From: a virus
IMG/VR virus record: IMGVR_UViG_3300020474_000108
Coordinates: 1-24,076 of that record
Reading direction: 5' to 3' (one strand)
Length of the DNA stretch: 24,076 nt
The notes beneath the pieces were generated by a model, which ran no database searches, had not been told where the DNA came from, and worked only from the letters and a program-made list of their open reading frames with translations. Within the stretch, counting starts at the first letter, position 1; the number at the start of each line of letters is the position of its first letter. Below, piece after piece: positions 7,551 to 16,150 of the stretch. Position numbers and translations under genes: made by a program.

Positions 7551-8417
7551 TTAAAATGGTAAATCTTCGTCTTGTGGGTCGTTTGCTTGTGGGTCAGTAC
7601 TACTTAAAGTTGTTGTTTGTGTAGTATTCTGTACAGAATTAGGGTCATCATAAACATATTTCTTTTGTTCTGAATCCCAAATTGGGTCTAATCCTTTAGA
7701 GATTGCTTCTAAGTATTCAACTGGTTTTTGTGAATAAACGTCCTTCCAAGTTCTTTCATCCCCTGTCCATTCTTTTACTTTAGAATCATCTTCTGATAAT
7801 TTACCAGGGTCTTCATACATAACGGAAGATACTGTCGTATACTCTCCCCTACCACCTGGTAATGGTACTGCTTGTAGAATTAAGATAAGGTCTCTTCCTT
7901 CATTAATATCTGTCACATCACCTTTATTTCTCCATATTGGGATGATTTTATCGATTGGTCCGTCACCTTTCCAATTATGTTTAAATCTCCAAAACTTAAC
8001 ACCGTCTTCTTCATTATCTCTATCCACAACTTTTACAATGTAGAATTTTTGTGAACGATAAGAACGTGCTAATTCTTTTGATTGTGCGTCACCAGCTAAC
8101 CTTAAAGCTTCTTCAACTTCATTTAATGGACTTCTTTCACCGGATGGTTTTCCAGTTTCATCTTTTCCTGGGTCATAAAGTTTTTGCCACCTTCCCTGTA
8201 CTTGTACATTGTGGAAAAATACTTCTTTAAATGGTGATGAACCGTCTGTTGTCGGTACTATTCTGATTCTTTTTTCTCCTGATTTTGTTCCTTTTGGTAA
8301 CATAATAGAAAGATATTGTTTCATTCTTTCTTCTGATGTCATTTGTGGTTTTGTGGAACCACCACTTTGTTTGTTTTTCTCGTATTGAGCTAAAACTGCG
8401 TCTAAACTATTACTCAT
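7551..8417 (-). CDS. gp32: Single-stranded DNA-binding protein, T4 gp32-like
   Basis: A 288-residue protein that coats single-stranded DNA during replication and recombination. The N-terminal basic/helical segment is followed by KRIRIVPTTDG (49-59), FFHNVQVQGRWQKLYDP (67-83) and KFYIVKVVDRDNEEDGVKFWRFKH (124-147), which fit the gp32 OB-fold core. The tail is low in complexity (QNTTQTTTLSS) and ends DEDLPF, the acidic-aromatic tip used by bacterial SSB to recruit partners. There is no cysteine anywhere, so the zinc site of T4 gp32 is missing; its place is taken by a charged loop (about 81-100). A consensus-like promoter lies upstream, as expected for a protein needed in bulk. Confidence 0.88.
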   Translation of the reverse strand: MSNSLDAVLAQYEKNKQSGGSTKPQMTSEERMKQYLSIMLPKGTKSGEKRIRIVPTTDGSSPFKEVFFHNVQVQGRWQKLYDPGKDETGKPSGERSPLNEVEEALRLAGDAQSKELARSYRSQKFYIVKVVDRDNEEDGVKFWRFKHNWKGDGPIDKIIPIWRNKGDVTDINEGRDLILILQAVPLPGGRGEYTTVSSVMYEDPGKLSEDDSKVKEWTGDERTWKDVYSQKPVEYLEAISKGLDPIWDSEQKKYVYDDPNSVQNTTQTTTLSSTDPQANDPQDEDLPF

Positions 8418-8459
8418 AAATTTTCTTTTTTATTTATTGTTAATAAAACTATATAGGTA

Positions 8460-8488
8460 ATAATAGTAAATGATTTTTATAATGTCAA
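8460..8488 (-). promoter_or_regulatory. Sigma-70-like promoter upstream of gp32
   Basis: The coding strand shows TTGACA at 8488-8483, a 17-base spacer, and TATTAT at 8465-8460: a perfect -35, ideal spacing and a five-of-six -10. It lies in the 89-base gap between the 249-aa gene and gp32 and would give a leader of roughly 35 bases. No terminator hairpin is seen in the gap. Note that Bacteroidota primary sigma factors use a different -7 element (TAnnTTTG), which is absent here. Confidence 0.6.
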
Positions 8489-8506
8489 ACTGTTTGTGGG
8501 GATTTT

Positions 8507-9256
8507 TTACTCGTCTTCAGAATCTGGGTCAAAACTTTTTTTAATGTCACTTTCATTGTAATCAATAACATCTTCTGGTTTTAAAATATACTCTTTTTTT
8601 CCTGTTTTATCAAAGACTTCTTCTTTGTCACTAAAGAAGTCACTAAGTGTTTTATTAAAAGGTCCACTATCATATTTTCTTAAACCAAGTTTTTCTTCTT
8701 CGGTTTTTGGTCTGTATTCTTCTAGTTTATCTTCTAAACTACTTATTTTATTAACCATATCATCCATAGATGTTAGGTGTGTTTCTAGGTCAGATAATTT
8801 ACTCATTAGGTCATCTAAACTTTCAGTGTTTTTAGCTAAGATATCTTTTTGGTCGGATAGTTCGGTATTTGTTTCATCTTGTTTTGTTACTAAATCGGTA
8901 ACTTCTAACTCCGTAGTTCCTTCGGTAGACTCTTCACCTCCTAAATCCATAGTGTCATCAATTTCTACATCAGTAATTTCTTCGCCACCTTCTTCACTAC
9001 CTTCTTCGCCCCCTTCTTCAACGTCTAGGTCTTCAATTTCAGCTTCCGGGTCTAGAGGAATTTCCTCTTCAGCCTCTGGAGATTCTTGTTCTCCCATTTC
9101 TAAACCTACTCTTTTAGCTAATCTTTCTACATGACTACCCATACCAAGATTACCAAGACCACTAACCATTTGTTCATTTAAATTGTCAGTGTTGTGGGTT
9201 ATCTGATTAAATCTAGATAATTCTTTTAATAATTTTTCTTCTAGTTCGTTAGCCAT
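8507..9256 (-). CDS. Highly acidic coiled-coil protein of unknown function (249 aa)
   Basis: I do not recognise a family. The protein has an N-terminal helical part (about 1-55, KLLKELSRFNQ), then a strongly acidic low-complexity stretch (about 56-118) with repeated EEGGEE blocks and almost no basic residues, then a likely coiled coil (about 120-180) with heptad-like LxxL spacing. A charged C-terminal part (RPKTEEEKLGLRKYDSGPFN onward) ends in DPDSEDE. Such composition suits a scaffold, a DNA-mimic or a DNA-binding-protein partner; its place just before gp32 and after the tail hub gives no decision. It overlaps the preceding 79-aa gene by 8 bases. No membrane segment or signal peptide. Confidence 0.65.
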   Translation of the reverse strand: MANELEEKLLKELSRFNQITHNTDNLNEQMVSGLGNLGMGSHVERLAKRVGLEMGEQESPEAEEEIPLDPEAEIEDLDVEEGGEEGSEEGGEEITDVEIDDTMDLGGEESTEGTTELEVTDLVTKQDETNTELSDQKDILAKNTESLDDLMSKLSDLETHLTSMDDMVNKISSLEDKLEEYRPKTEEEKLGLRKYDSGPFNKTLSDFFSDKEEVFDKTGKKEYILKPEDVIDYNESDIKKSFDPDSEDE

Positions 9257-9488
9257 TTAATAATTGTTTTACTTCTCCTGATGGTGACTCAACTTGTACT
9301 CTTCTATTTACTCTAATACTATTTTCTACTCTTTCAATTAAACCGTCCCTACTTCTAATAGTATAACAAATACCAGTATCTAAATCACAAACTTGTTGTC
9401 CTTCTGAATTATTACCATTTTCCACGATATTATCTGTTTTCTTACCTAAAAAATTACCAAGTTTTTGTTTTATACTTTCTGAAATCAT
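9249..9488 (-). CDS. Hypothetical small protein (79 aa)
   Basis: Not recognised. A 79-residue protein with a short N-terminal amphipathic helix (ISESIKQKLGNFLGKK) and a predicted beta-rich C-terminal half (CDLDTGICYTIRSRDGLIERV, then VQVESPSG). Two cysteines at 34 and 41 could form a pair. It starts with ATG at 9488, 24 bases after a TATTTATA element, and its end overlaps the acidic gene downstream, so the two are one unit. It is separated from the hub gene by a 62-base gap, suggesting this is the first gene of a new transcript. Confidence 0.6.
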   Translation of the reverse strand: MISESIKQKLGNFLGKKTDNIVENGNNSEGQQVCDLDTGICYTIRSRDGLIERVENSIRVNRRVQVESPSGEVKQLLNG

Positions 9489-9506
9489 AATATTTTTTTG
9501 TTTTTG

Positions 9507-9520
9507 TATACCTATAAATA
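9507..9520 (-). promoter_or_regulatory. TATTTATA gap element upstream of the 79-aa gene
   Basis: The coding strand reads TATTTATAGGTATA in the 62-base gap after the hub gene. TTGACT lies 17 bases upstream of the core, so here the TATTTA could be a weak -10 box with a near-consensus -35. The core is 24 bases from the ATG. Confidence 0.45.
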
Positions 9521-9550
9521 TATTAAAATATAATAATAGTCAATTTATTG

Positions 9551-12500
9551 TTATAGTCCCTCAAAAAACGGTAAAAAATTAGCTGGGTCTAAGATATGTT
9601 CTACCACTATTTTCTTAATTTCACCCCCTATTTCCTTTTCAACAACCACACCTCTTCTTATTTCAAAGTGTAAATGTATTCCTGATGACGGACCACTATT
9701 ACCTAGTATGCCTATTTCAATAGAGTTCCCAGCAAAACCAAATCTTCTATTATCTGGTATGTTATCCCCAGGATTAACTCTGACATCATCCCTTAAAAAT
9801 GCATGTATTGTTTTATAATATACTGTACCGCCTTCATCTGGAAGTTCATTATATTCTATAGTTTTTCCTCCTTCAGGGTCGTCTATATATTCGGCATTAA
9901 TTCTTAAATCAGTTATTTCTATAAAATTACCATATTTTCCACACCCATCTTCTGTGTCTTGTGGTTTACATCCATTTTTTACTTTTGTCACCACCCCTTT
10001 CATAGCCGTATATACTTTAATCCCTTCATTACTATTAGCTTTGTCTACCATATTACTTTTTACTATTAGGTCAACACCCAAATGTCTGTGTTCTTCTGCT
10101 AATATAGGTGGGGTTAAAGTATACTCTGGATTAATAACATCGGTGAATACTATATTATCATCTGCAATTTCTGGACTTTCTTTAGTTATTGGTGATAGGT
10201 ATCCATTACTAGTTGCACTTAATTGCATTTGTTGTGGTGTCGCATTTAATGAGTCATAAAACACGTCATCTGTTTGAGGTACAGCCTCCTCAGCTTTTTC
10301 AAATAAACTCTCATTTACTCTTTGTACTAAATCGGTAACCTTTGGTAATTGTGGAATAGGTACTCTAATACCATCAAAAGAAGTTTCTATATTATTTGGT
10401 GTTATATTATGTTCCACATTTACAATTAAATAAGGTCCTTTAAACATTGGTAAGTACCTAAGTTGGAAGTATTGTGTGGGTTGTATGGTTACATTACCCA
10501 TACAGGTAATTTTAGCTGTGTAGGACCTATTAGCGTAAACATTAAATAATGATGTTGAAGCCATGGAAGTTGCTCCTCCACCACCAGAGTCAGCCATTTC
10601 TTGTAATATCTTAAAACTTTCTGAAGTGTCTTGATATTGTGATTGGTCTAGGGTCACTGACTCAAAAATATTCTGATTAGGTAATCCGAAATCTACCGTA
10701 AAGCCCATAACTTTATTAGAAAGATTTTCGTCAAAACATTTCCCTTCCGATATTAATGGGTTTGGTGCTGCTTTATTAAGAGCAAAAGTGTCGTTTGAAA
10801 ATCCGTTATTGGTGGTTTTAATATCTAATTGTGTCGATGGTGGTCCAACGTATTGACATAGAAAAGCTGGACTTGATTGTAGATAATCTACGGTATTAAA
10901 TGTCCCGAACATTGCGTTTCCTTGTAGTTGTGCTGATTTTTCTGGTATATTAAAAAAGTTTATATAAGCTGGTAATGGTAGGAAATTAAAATAGTTATTA
11001 GCTAATATAGTACTAATGTAACTTGCCACACTTTGAGTTAGTGTTTTAGAGTTGGTTCCAGCAAATGGTGAATCTAATTGTATTATATCCCATATACTTA
11101 CTATTGCATCATTACCTATATCTCTATTAGCCCTATCAAAAAATAAAAACTTTTCAAATAGTGTTTCATTACTAGTAAAATCAATACCAGAAACCCACCT
11201 GTCATTTATAACTTTGAATTGGTTGTACAATTCTAACTTTAAATTATCACCTTCTATTTTTGTTCTATCGTCACTCTTTTTACTTTTATTTTTTTCGTCG
11301 TCAACCGCGTCTTGTGATGTTATAATTTTTTTTAGATTTTTTGTTAAATTATCAATATAATTACCCATATTTTCTTCTTGTGATGATAGGTCATTTAAAA
11401 ATATATTTAAGAATTGTTTTGCACTAATGGGTCCGTTTACGGCACAATAAGTCCCATAAAGTTTGATGAATGGTGCAAATGATTCTATGTTGGCACTATT
11501 AAATTCAATACCTGGTCCTGGTAAATTTATTGTTTGGAAGAATGAATAGTATGGATTTGTTATGTCATTTACTTGTAGTAATCCTGCTATACCGTAATCA
11601 ATACCATCCATACCACCAATTACATGGTGTCTCATGTCTACTAACACTTGTGGGTTACCAACGAAAGTATTACCCGCACTTGGAATTGTGACGGTACTAG
11701 ATGAGTAAAATCCGAAAGTTTGGTTTATTTGATGCCTATCAAAAGTTTGTAAAATATTTAATCTTTGTAGTAAGGTTGTATTTTGGTCTTCAAAATCTAA
11801 GTTTGTTGTCGACTTGTGTGCGTATTCTATGTCTAAGTTTAAAAAATTAGATATTTTTTCATTAAACTTAAGTAGTTGTGCTTCTGATAAGGCTTGAGAC
11901 AATTTACCTTCTGAAGATTCTACATTAGAGACCCTATCTACATATGTTGACTCAACAACTATAGTATCTTTTAGTATTGTTTTAAAACTACCACCAATAT
12001 CTACATTACCAACAGGTGAAGAAAACTCCAAAAACATACCTTCAAAGGTATCTAATTCTTGTTTAGTAAAAGTAGCTAGTAGGTAATTTATAGAAGCTGA
12101 ATCAATATTTTGGTTAAATGACCAGGCTTCTTGTTCTTCATTAAAAGAGTCTATTTTTTTAATGTGTTGGTTTGGTGTTTTTCTGTACCCTACATTATTT
12201 GTAAAAAATCCATAGTTAGAAAGACCCCACATAGTCCTTACAGCACCATTATGTAAATTATTATTACCGAATAAATTTTGGTAGTACTTTGCTGTGGTGT
12301 CTCTCAACCCACCTGAGGAAGGATATAGAATATAGTAGTTAGATTGTGATGAGTTATTAAAATCTACACCGTAGTTCGGGTTAGTTACATTTGTCCCCTC
12401 TAAATAGACATCATAGAACTTAATTTGTGTACCAACATTATCAGTTAATGACACTTCAGTATTATTTTCTATGCTTAAATTTACCCCCACAATATTTGAT

Positions 12501-15500
12501 TCGAACATAGGGTTAGGCATACCTCCGATGTATTGTAATATGTTTGAGTCTGTAGCTATATAATGAAACGCGTCTACTACCTTAGCATAAAGACCAACCG
12601 ACATAGAATTATTACCACCGTCTTGTGATATAAACTGATAGGGTTGACCGTCACTTGTATCGGTTACTTGGTAGTTATAAGTTATGTTTTGAGTTACAGG
12701 TTCGTATACATAAGCGGGTCCCGTAGCCCCTAGTATTCCACCAATTAAACCTAAATCATTACATACATTACCTAGTGGGTCACCAACATTTAGATTTTCA
12801 TGATTAGATGATGCTGTTTTATACCTCCACCAAACAGAACCCATTTTCAATAAAAAAGCTACGGGTACTCTATGTAAAGCAGGCATTTGATTAAATACTT
12901 CCGATATGTAGTCACCCCTCTTAGAATCATCTATAGAACTATTTTTTACTATGGTTAATTCTCTTAGTGTTGGGATTGGTAGAGAATTAAGAAATAGGTA
13001 TGCTGCGTTGGTGTATGGATTAGTTGTACCAGCTCTTTCGTTTTCCACACCTTGTATAACCGCATTTACAAAATATGGTGTATTTAACATAGATGTTATT
13101 TCTCTTTGTACCGTAGCGTCAAATATATTATTATCGAATGTCGCACTACTTACTGGTGGTAGACTAGTAGTACCTAAATTATAATGTAGTTCTCCTTCTG
13201 TTAGAAATAAGTCTTTAGGTTGTAGTGTGGATAAGTAGTCTTGGAAAAGTTCCATACTGCTGAATACATCTACATTACCTTTAGATTTTCTCAGTATTGC
13301 TTTTACAACATCTGTTTCATCCATGAAACAATACTTTTTAGACGTAAAGTATTTTATATTGAATTTGTCTGTTAGTACATTTGTGTTATTTGTATCGTAT
13401 ATTAAAGTGTTATGTATATCATAAAAATCACCTATAGGTCTAGTCATACCTGCCGCTATACCCATTTGACGAGTAAGATTCATCCTTAGTGGTTCCAAAT
13501 CAAAATTATTGGGTACTTTTTTAAGTCTTATAGCTTCTTCACACAAAGTAAATTGTTGGGGTAGTACTGAATATGGTAGTGGAGAATTTATTAATTCATA
13601 ACTAGATGTTATTAAGAACGGTGTTACCAAACCAAAAGTTCTATAAACCAAATATTTTTCGGGAGATTCTTTTTCTAAAATCTCTTGTATTGTACCCACA
13701 TCTAAATCAGAATTTTTAAAATACTCTTTTAATTTTTTATAGTCTTTTATTTGTTGATACAGATTATTTGCGTCGTACTCTGATAGTTCATTAATCGCTG
13801 ATGAAATTTCGTTTATATTAGAATATCTAGTACTTAAACTACCATATAATATGTTTTGTTGTGCCCTATCTAATATTTCAAACAATAAATCTGTTATTTC
13901 TAATATTCTATAAGGTGTGTTGGTGGGTGGCCAATCTTTTAAGCTTATTGGTGTGAAGTCTTTTATGACCCCCAAATTATCTGTTGGGAAACTAAAGTCT
14001 GTAAATTTATATGCCGCACTTTTAGTGTATTCTTCTACAAATTCAACTTCAGGCCAAACTTCTTCATTATCACCTTCAGTTATATCTACAACATCATCCG
14101 CCCCAATATAGGTTAATATAGAAGATGTAACACATTCATTTTCTTCTTGTACAGTATAATATTGTGGCCAAGGATATACCGTGTCAGCGTTTTCACTGTC
14201 GTTAGAGACTTTGGCCACACTTAGTCTTTTATGGTCATTTCTTTTTGCGAAAGCTTTAGTGTGTACCTCATCTAATAATCTTAAAAAAGTATCAGCACCT
14301 GCAATTATAACAGCAAAAACATTACGAATAGTTGGTCTAAAGCCTAATTCAGATTCTAATCTACTATTAAGTTTTGCTGTTATTTTGTCCGACATTTTTT
14401 TAGATTGTTTTTGGAAGAGTTGTTCCGCTTTTTTCCATTCACCACCAAAACTAAAAGGGTGTATATCAAATATTAACCAAGGTGCTAATGACGAACCAAA
14501 TTCTTCTTCTTTTTTTCTAATAGCTTCACCCCCATCTACTAATGAAATAGAACTACCCACTATTGACCTGTCGTAGATGTTGTAGTCCATACTGGATAAT
14601 ACGGTTGGTACAGGGTAATCTCCTGAAATACTATTAAACGATGGGTTATTTTGTAACTGAAACGCGTATTTATGTGATAATTGTTTTAGACTTTCTTGAG
14701 CTTCTGCAGTTACTAATTCTTTTTTCTGTCTAGCCGCTTCTAAATCTGAATTATCTATAACTGGTATCTCTTTTAGTGGGTACGCTAAAACAGTTCTAGT
14801 CCTACCTGTACTACCATCTAAACTTGCTGTTTTAACATTAACTTTACAAGCAAAATCTTTAGCTAGATTATTTTCCATCCAACCGTTTTTACCACTAACA
14901 GCGTCTTTATATTTTTTTAAGACATTTTTATAGTCTAATCTATCAGAGGTTTCACTTAAATCAGCCTGACCAAATAATTTTGCTAGGTCCCTATCTAAAC
15001 TTTTTACTTTTTCTATTAACTCTACAAGAGTATATTCTGGAAAACTTTTTTCTATAAGATTCTTTTTTTTGTATATCTCATATACTTCTGTCATTACTTC
15101 CCTCCCCTTTGTAGATGTAATTTTACTTCCAGTACTTCTATTAGGGTACATATAAGGAGCTGTTATAGCTTCATGCATGTTGATGTCTCTGAGTAAGGCA
15201 ATATGATTACCTTTAAAGTCACAAGATACTATATAATCACCACTACTAGGGTCAAATCTAGAGACAAATTTTTGGAGGGTTAGTTGGTATCGAACCGCTT
15301 TACCATAATAACCTTTAAGTGTTAAAAAAAATGTTGGGTATGGGAGATGAAAAAATGCTGTGTATGGAGTATTACCTCTTGCCTGTTCAAATAATGTTTT
15401 ACCACGAATATCGGTAAAGTTAATACTTACCTGTGGTATGTAGGAAGAGTTAATTTTAACACTAATAGAAGTTATACCAAACCCCTGAAAATCATTTCCT

Positions 15501-15841
15501 CCTTTTGATTTTGGTGAATTTCCTGTAGTAAATCCTGGTTCCGTGAAAGCATCTGTCCAATCACTATCAAATTTAGATTTACCTTCTGGTTTTAAAAAAT
15601 TAAGTTCACCGTCTGCAATATCTATTGTTATTTGGTCACCACTACCACCTCCAGCAATTATTTTACTTCTAGGTGTTATTTTTGCAGTTAGATTTGCATA
15701 CATCACCAAATCTTCAGCGTTAACCAACCTATCTTGGGTTTTACCGTTAATAACAACTTTGTTTGGGTCTATCACAACAACATTGTTACCTACCGCGTTT
15801 GTAAGTATGTCACCTGAATTTTTTAAAATATTATCTGCCAT
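9551..15841 (-). CDS. Giant baseplate hub protein with C-terminal M23 metallopeptidase (2096 aa)
   Basis: This 2096-residue protein appears to join a baseplate hub to a cell-wall-cutting enzyme. The N-terminal region (about 115-225: ITSISVKINSSYIPQVSINF, then FHLPYPTFFLTLKGYYG and YIVSCDFKG) and a late segment (about 1773-1834: AKITCMGNVTIQPTQYF, then MFKGPYLIVNVEHNI) look like the beta-rich parts of gp27-type hub proteins. The last about 185 residues are an M23 zinc endopeptidase with all expected ligands: H1920 and D1924 (HLGVD), H2013 (TIHAF) and H2056/H2058 (HLHFE). In T4, gp27 and the gp5 lysozyme share this job. The central about 1500 residues are unassigned, with a Lys/Asp-rich helical stretch near residue 1500. 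The gene overlaps the gp53-like gene by 11 bases. Hub assignment is inference from pattern and position; the peptidase is secure. Confidence 0.85.
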   Translation of the reverse strand: MADNILKNSGDILTNAVGNNVVVIDPNKVVINGKTQDRLVNAEDLVMYANLTAKITPRSKIIAGGGSGDQITIDIADGELNFLKPEGKSKFDSDWTDAFTEPGFTTGNSPKSKGGNDFQGFGITSISVKINSSYIPQVSINFTDIRGKTLFEQARGNTPYTAFFHLPYPTFFLTLKGYYGKAVRYQLTLQKFVSRFDPSSGDYIVSCDFKGNHIALLRDINMHEAITAPYMYPNRSTGSKITSTKGREVMTEVYEIYKKKNLIEKSFPEYTLVELIEKVKSLDRDLAKLFGQADLSETSDRLDYKNVLKKYKDAVSGKNGWMENNLAKDFACKVNVKTASLDGSTGRTRTVLAYPLKEIPVIDNSDLEAARQKKELVTAEAQESLKQLSHKYAFQLQNNPSFNSISGDYPVPTVLSSMDYNIYDRSIVGSSISLVDGGEAIRKKEEEFGSSLAPWLIFDIHPFSFGGEWKKAEQLFQKQSKKMSDKITAKLNSRLESELGFRPTIRNVFAVIIAGADTFLRLLDEVHTKAFAKRNDHKRLSVAKVSNDSENADTVYPWPQYYTVQEENECVTSSILTYIGADDVVDITEGDNEEVWPEVEFVEEYTKSAAYKFTDFSFPTDNLGVIKDFTPISLKDWPPTNTPYRILEITDLLFEILDRAQQNILYGSLSTRYSNINEISSAINELSEYDANNLYQQIKDYKKLKEYFKNSDLDVGTIQEILEKESPEKYLVYRTFGLVTPFLITSSYELINSPLPYSVLPQQFTLCEEAIRLKKVPNNFDLEPLRMNLTRQMGIAAGMTRPIGDFYDIHNTLIYDTNNTNVLTDKFNIKYFTSKKYCFMDETDVVKAILRKSKGNVDVFSSMELFQDYLSTLQPKDLFLTEGELHYNLGTTSLPPVSSATFDNNIFDATVQREITSMLNTPYFVNAVIQGVENERAGTTNPYTNAAYLFLNSLPIPTLRELTIVKNSSIDDSKRGDYISEVFNQMPALHRVPVAFLLKMGSVWWRYKTASSNHENLNVGDPLGNVCNDLGLIGGILGATGPAYVYEPVTQNITYNYQVTDTSDGQPYQFISQDGGNNSMSVGLYAKVVDAFHYIATDSNILQYIGGMPNPMFESNIVGVNLSIENNTEVSLTDNVGTQIKFYDVYLEGTNVTNPNYGVDFNNSSQSNYYILYPSSGGLRDTTAKYYQNLFGNNNLHNGAVRTMWGLSNYGFFTNNVGYRKTPNQHIKKIDSFNEEQEAWSFNQNIDSASINYLLATFTKQELDTFEGMFLEFSSPVGNVDIGGSFKTILKDTIVVESTYVDRVSNVESSEGKLSQALSEAQLLKFNEKISNFLNLDIEYAHKSTTNLDFEDQNTTLLQRLNILQTFDRHQINQTFGFYSSSTVTIPSAGNTFVGNPQVLVDMRHHVIGGMDGIDYGIAGLLQVNDITNPYYSFFQTINLPGPGIEFNSANIESFAPFIKLYGTYCAVNGPISAKQFLNIFLNDLSSQEENMGNYIDNLTKNLKKIITSQDAVDDEKNKSKKSDDRTKIEGDNLKLELYNQFKVINDRWVSGIDFTSNETLFEKFLFFDRANRDIGNDAIVSIWDIIQLDSPFAGTNSKTLTQSVASYISTILANNYFNFLPLPAYINFFNIPEKSAQLQGNAMFGTFNTVDYLQSSPAFLCQYVGPPSTQLDIKTTNNGFSNDTFALNKAAPNPLISEGKCFDENLSNKVMGFTVDFGLPNQNIFESVTLDQSQYQDTSESFKILQEMADSGGGGATSMASTSLFNVYANRSYTAKITCMGNVTIQPTQYFQLRYLPMFKGPYLIVNVEHNITPNNIETSFDGIRVPIPQLPKVTDLVQRVNESLFEKAEEAVPQTDDVFYDSLNATPQQMQLSATSNGYLSPITKESPEIADDNIVFTDVINPEYTLTPPILAEEHRHLGVDLIVKSNMVDKANSNEGIKVYTAMKGVVTKVKNGCKPQDTEDGCGKYGNFIEITDLRINAEYIDDPEGGKTIEYNELPDEGGTVYYKTIHAFLRDDVRVNPGDNIPDNRRFGFAGNSIEIGILGNSGPSSGIHLHFEIRRGVVVEKEIGGEIKKIVVEHILDPANFLPFFEGL

Positions 15842-16148
15842 AATATAGGAAATATTGGTCTAGGTTGGTTTTATAGTCTTGTAAGGATTGCATTAACGGG
15901 AATGGTACTGTTATTATTGCTCCGTCAGGTATATTCCATTCTTGACCCCCATATGATGGGTTTGCTTGCATTATTAACCAACCATAATAAGGTGAATCGT
16001 AAAATTGTTGCGATAATTTATCTAACCTAGTTTTTCCTACTCTATAGTTTATTTTTCTATCGGATGATTTTGCAGGAATTTTTACTTGTGGTACTATTAT
16101 GTAGTCACCATTCACAACAAATTCATTATATCTATTATAGTATGTCAT
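15831..16148 (-). CDS. gp53: gp53-like baseplate wedge protein with LysM-like fold
   Basis: A 105-residue protein whose centre reads YRVGKTRLDKLSQQFYDSPY, then GWLIMQANP and WNIPDGAIITVPFP. This is the LysM-like pattern seen in T4 gp53 and related tail proteins: a strand, a helix with a hydrophobic Leu/Phe face, an aromatic-rich turn, and a closing strand after PDG. gp53 bridges neighbouring wedges in the T4 baseplate. The full protein is the domain plus short flanks (T4 gp53 is 196 residues). It begins 2 bases after the 363-aa gene and overlaps the hub gene, consistent with co-assembly. It could instead be a LysM tail-hub adaptor like those of other contractile systems. Confidence 0.75.
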   Translation of the reverse strand: MTYYNRYNEFVVNGDYIIVPQVKIPAKSSDRKINYRVGKTRLDKLSQQFYDSPYYGWLIMQANPSYGGQEWNIPDGAIITVPFPLMQSLQDYKTNLDQYFLYYGR

Positions 16149-16150
16149 TT

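Noticed and set aside
8625-9134. Long plus-strand open frame of 169 codons
   Set aside because: It is the complement of the acidic 249-aa gene; its Ser-rich product simply mirrors Glu/Asp codons, and it has no gene-like neighbours on the plus strand.
14181-14576. Plus-strand open frame of 131 codons, and similar frames at 20478-20876, 21129-21536 and 5469-5813
   Set aside because: All lie opposite strong minus-strand genes with recognisable products, have low-information sequences and no leader or partner genes.
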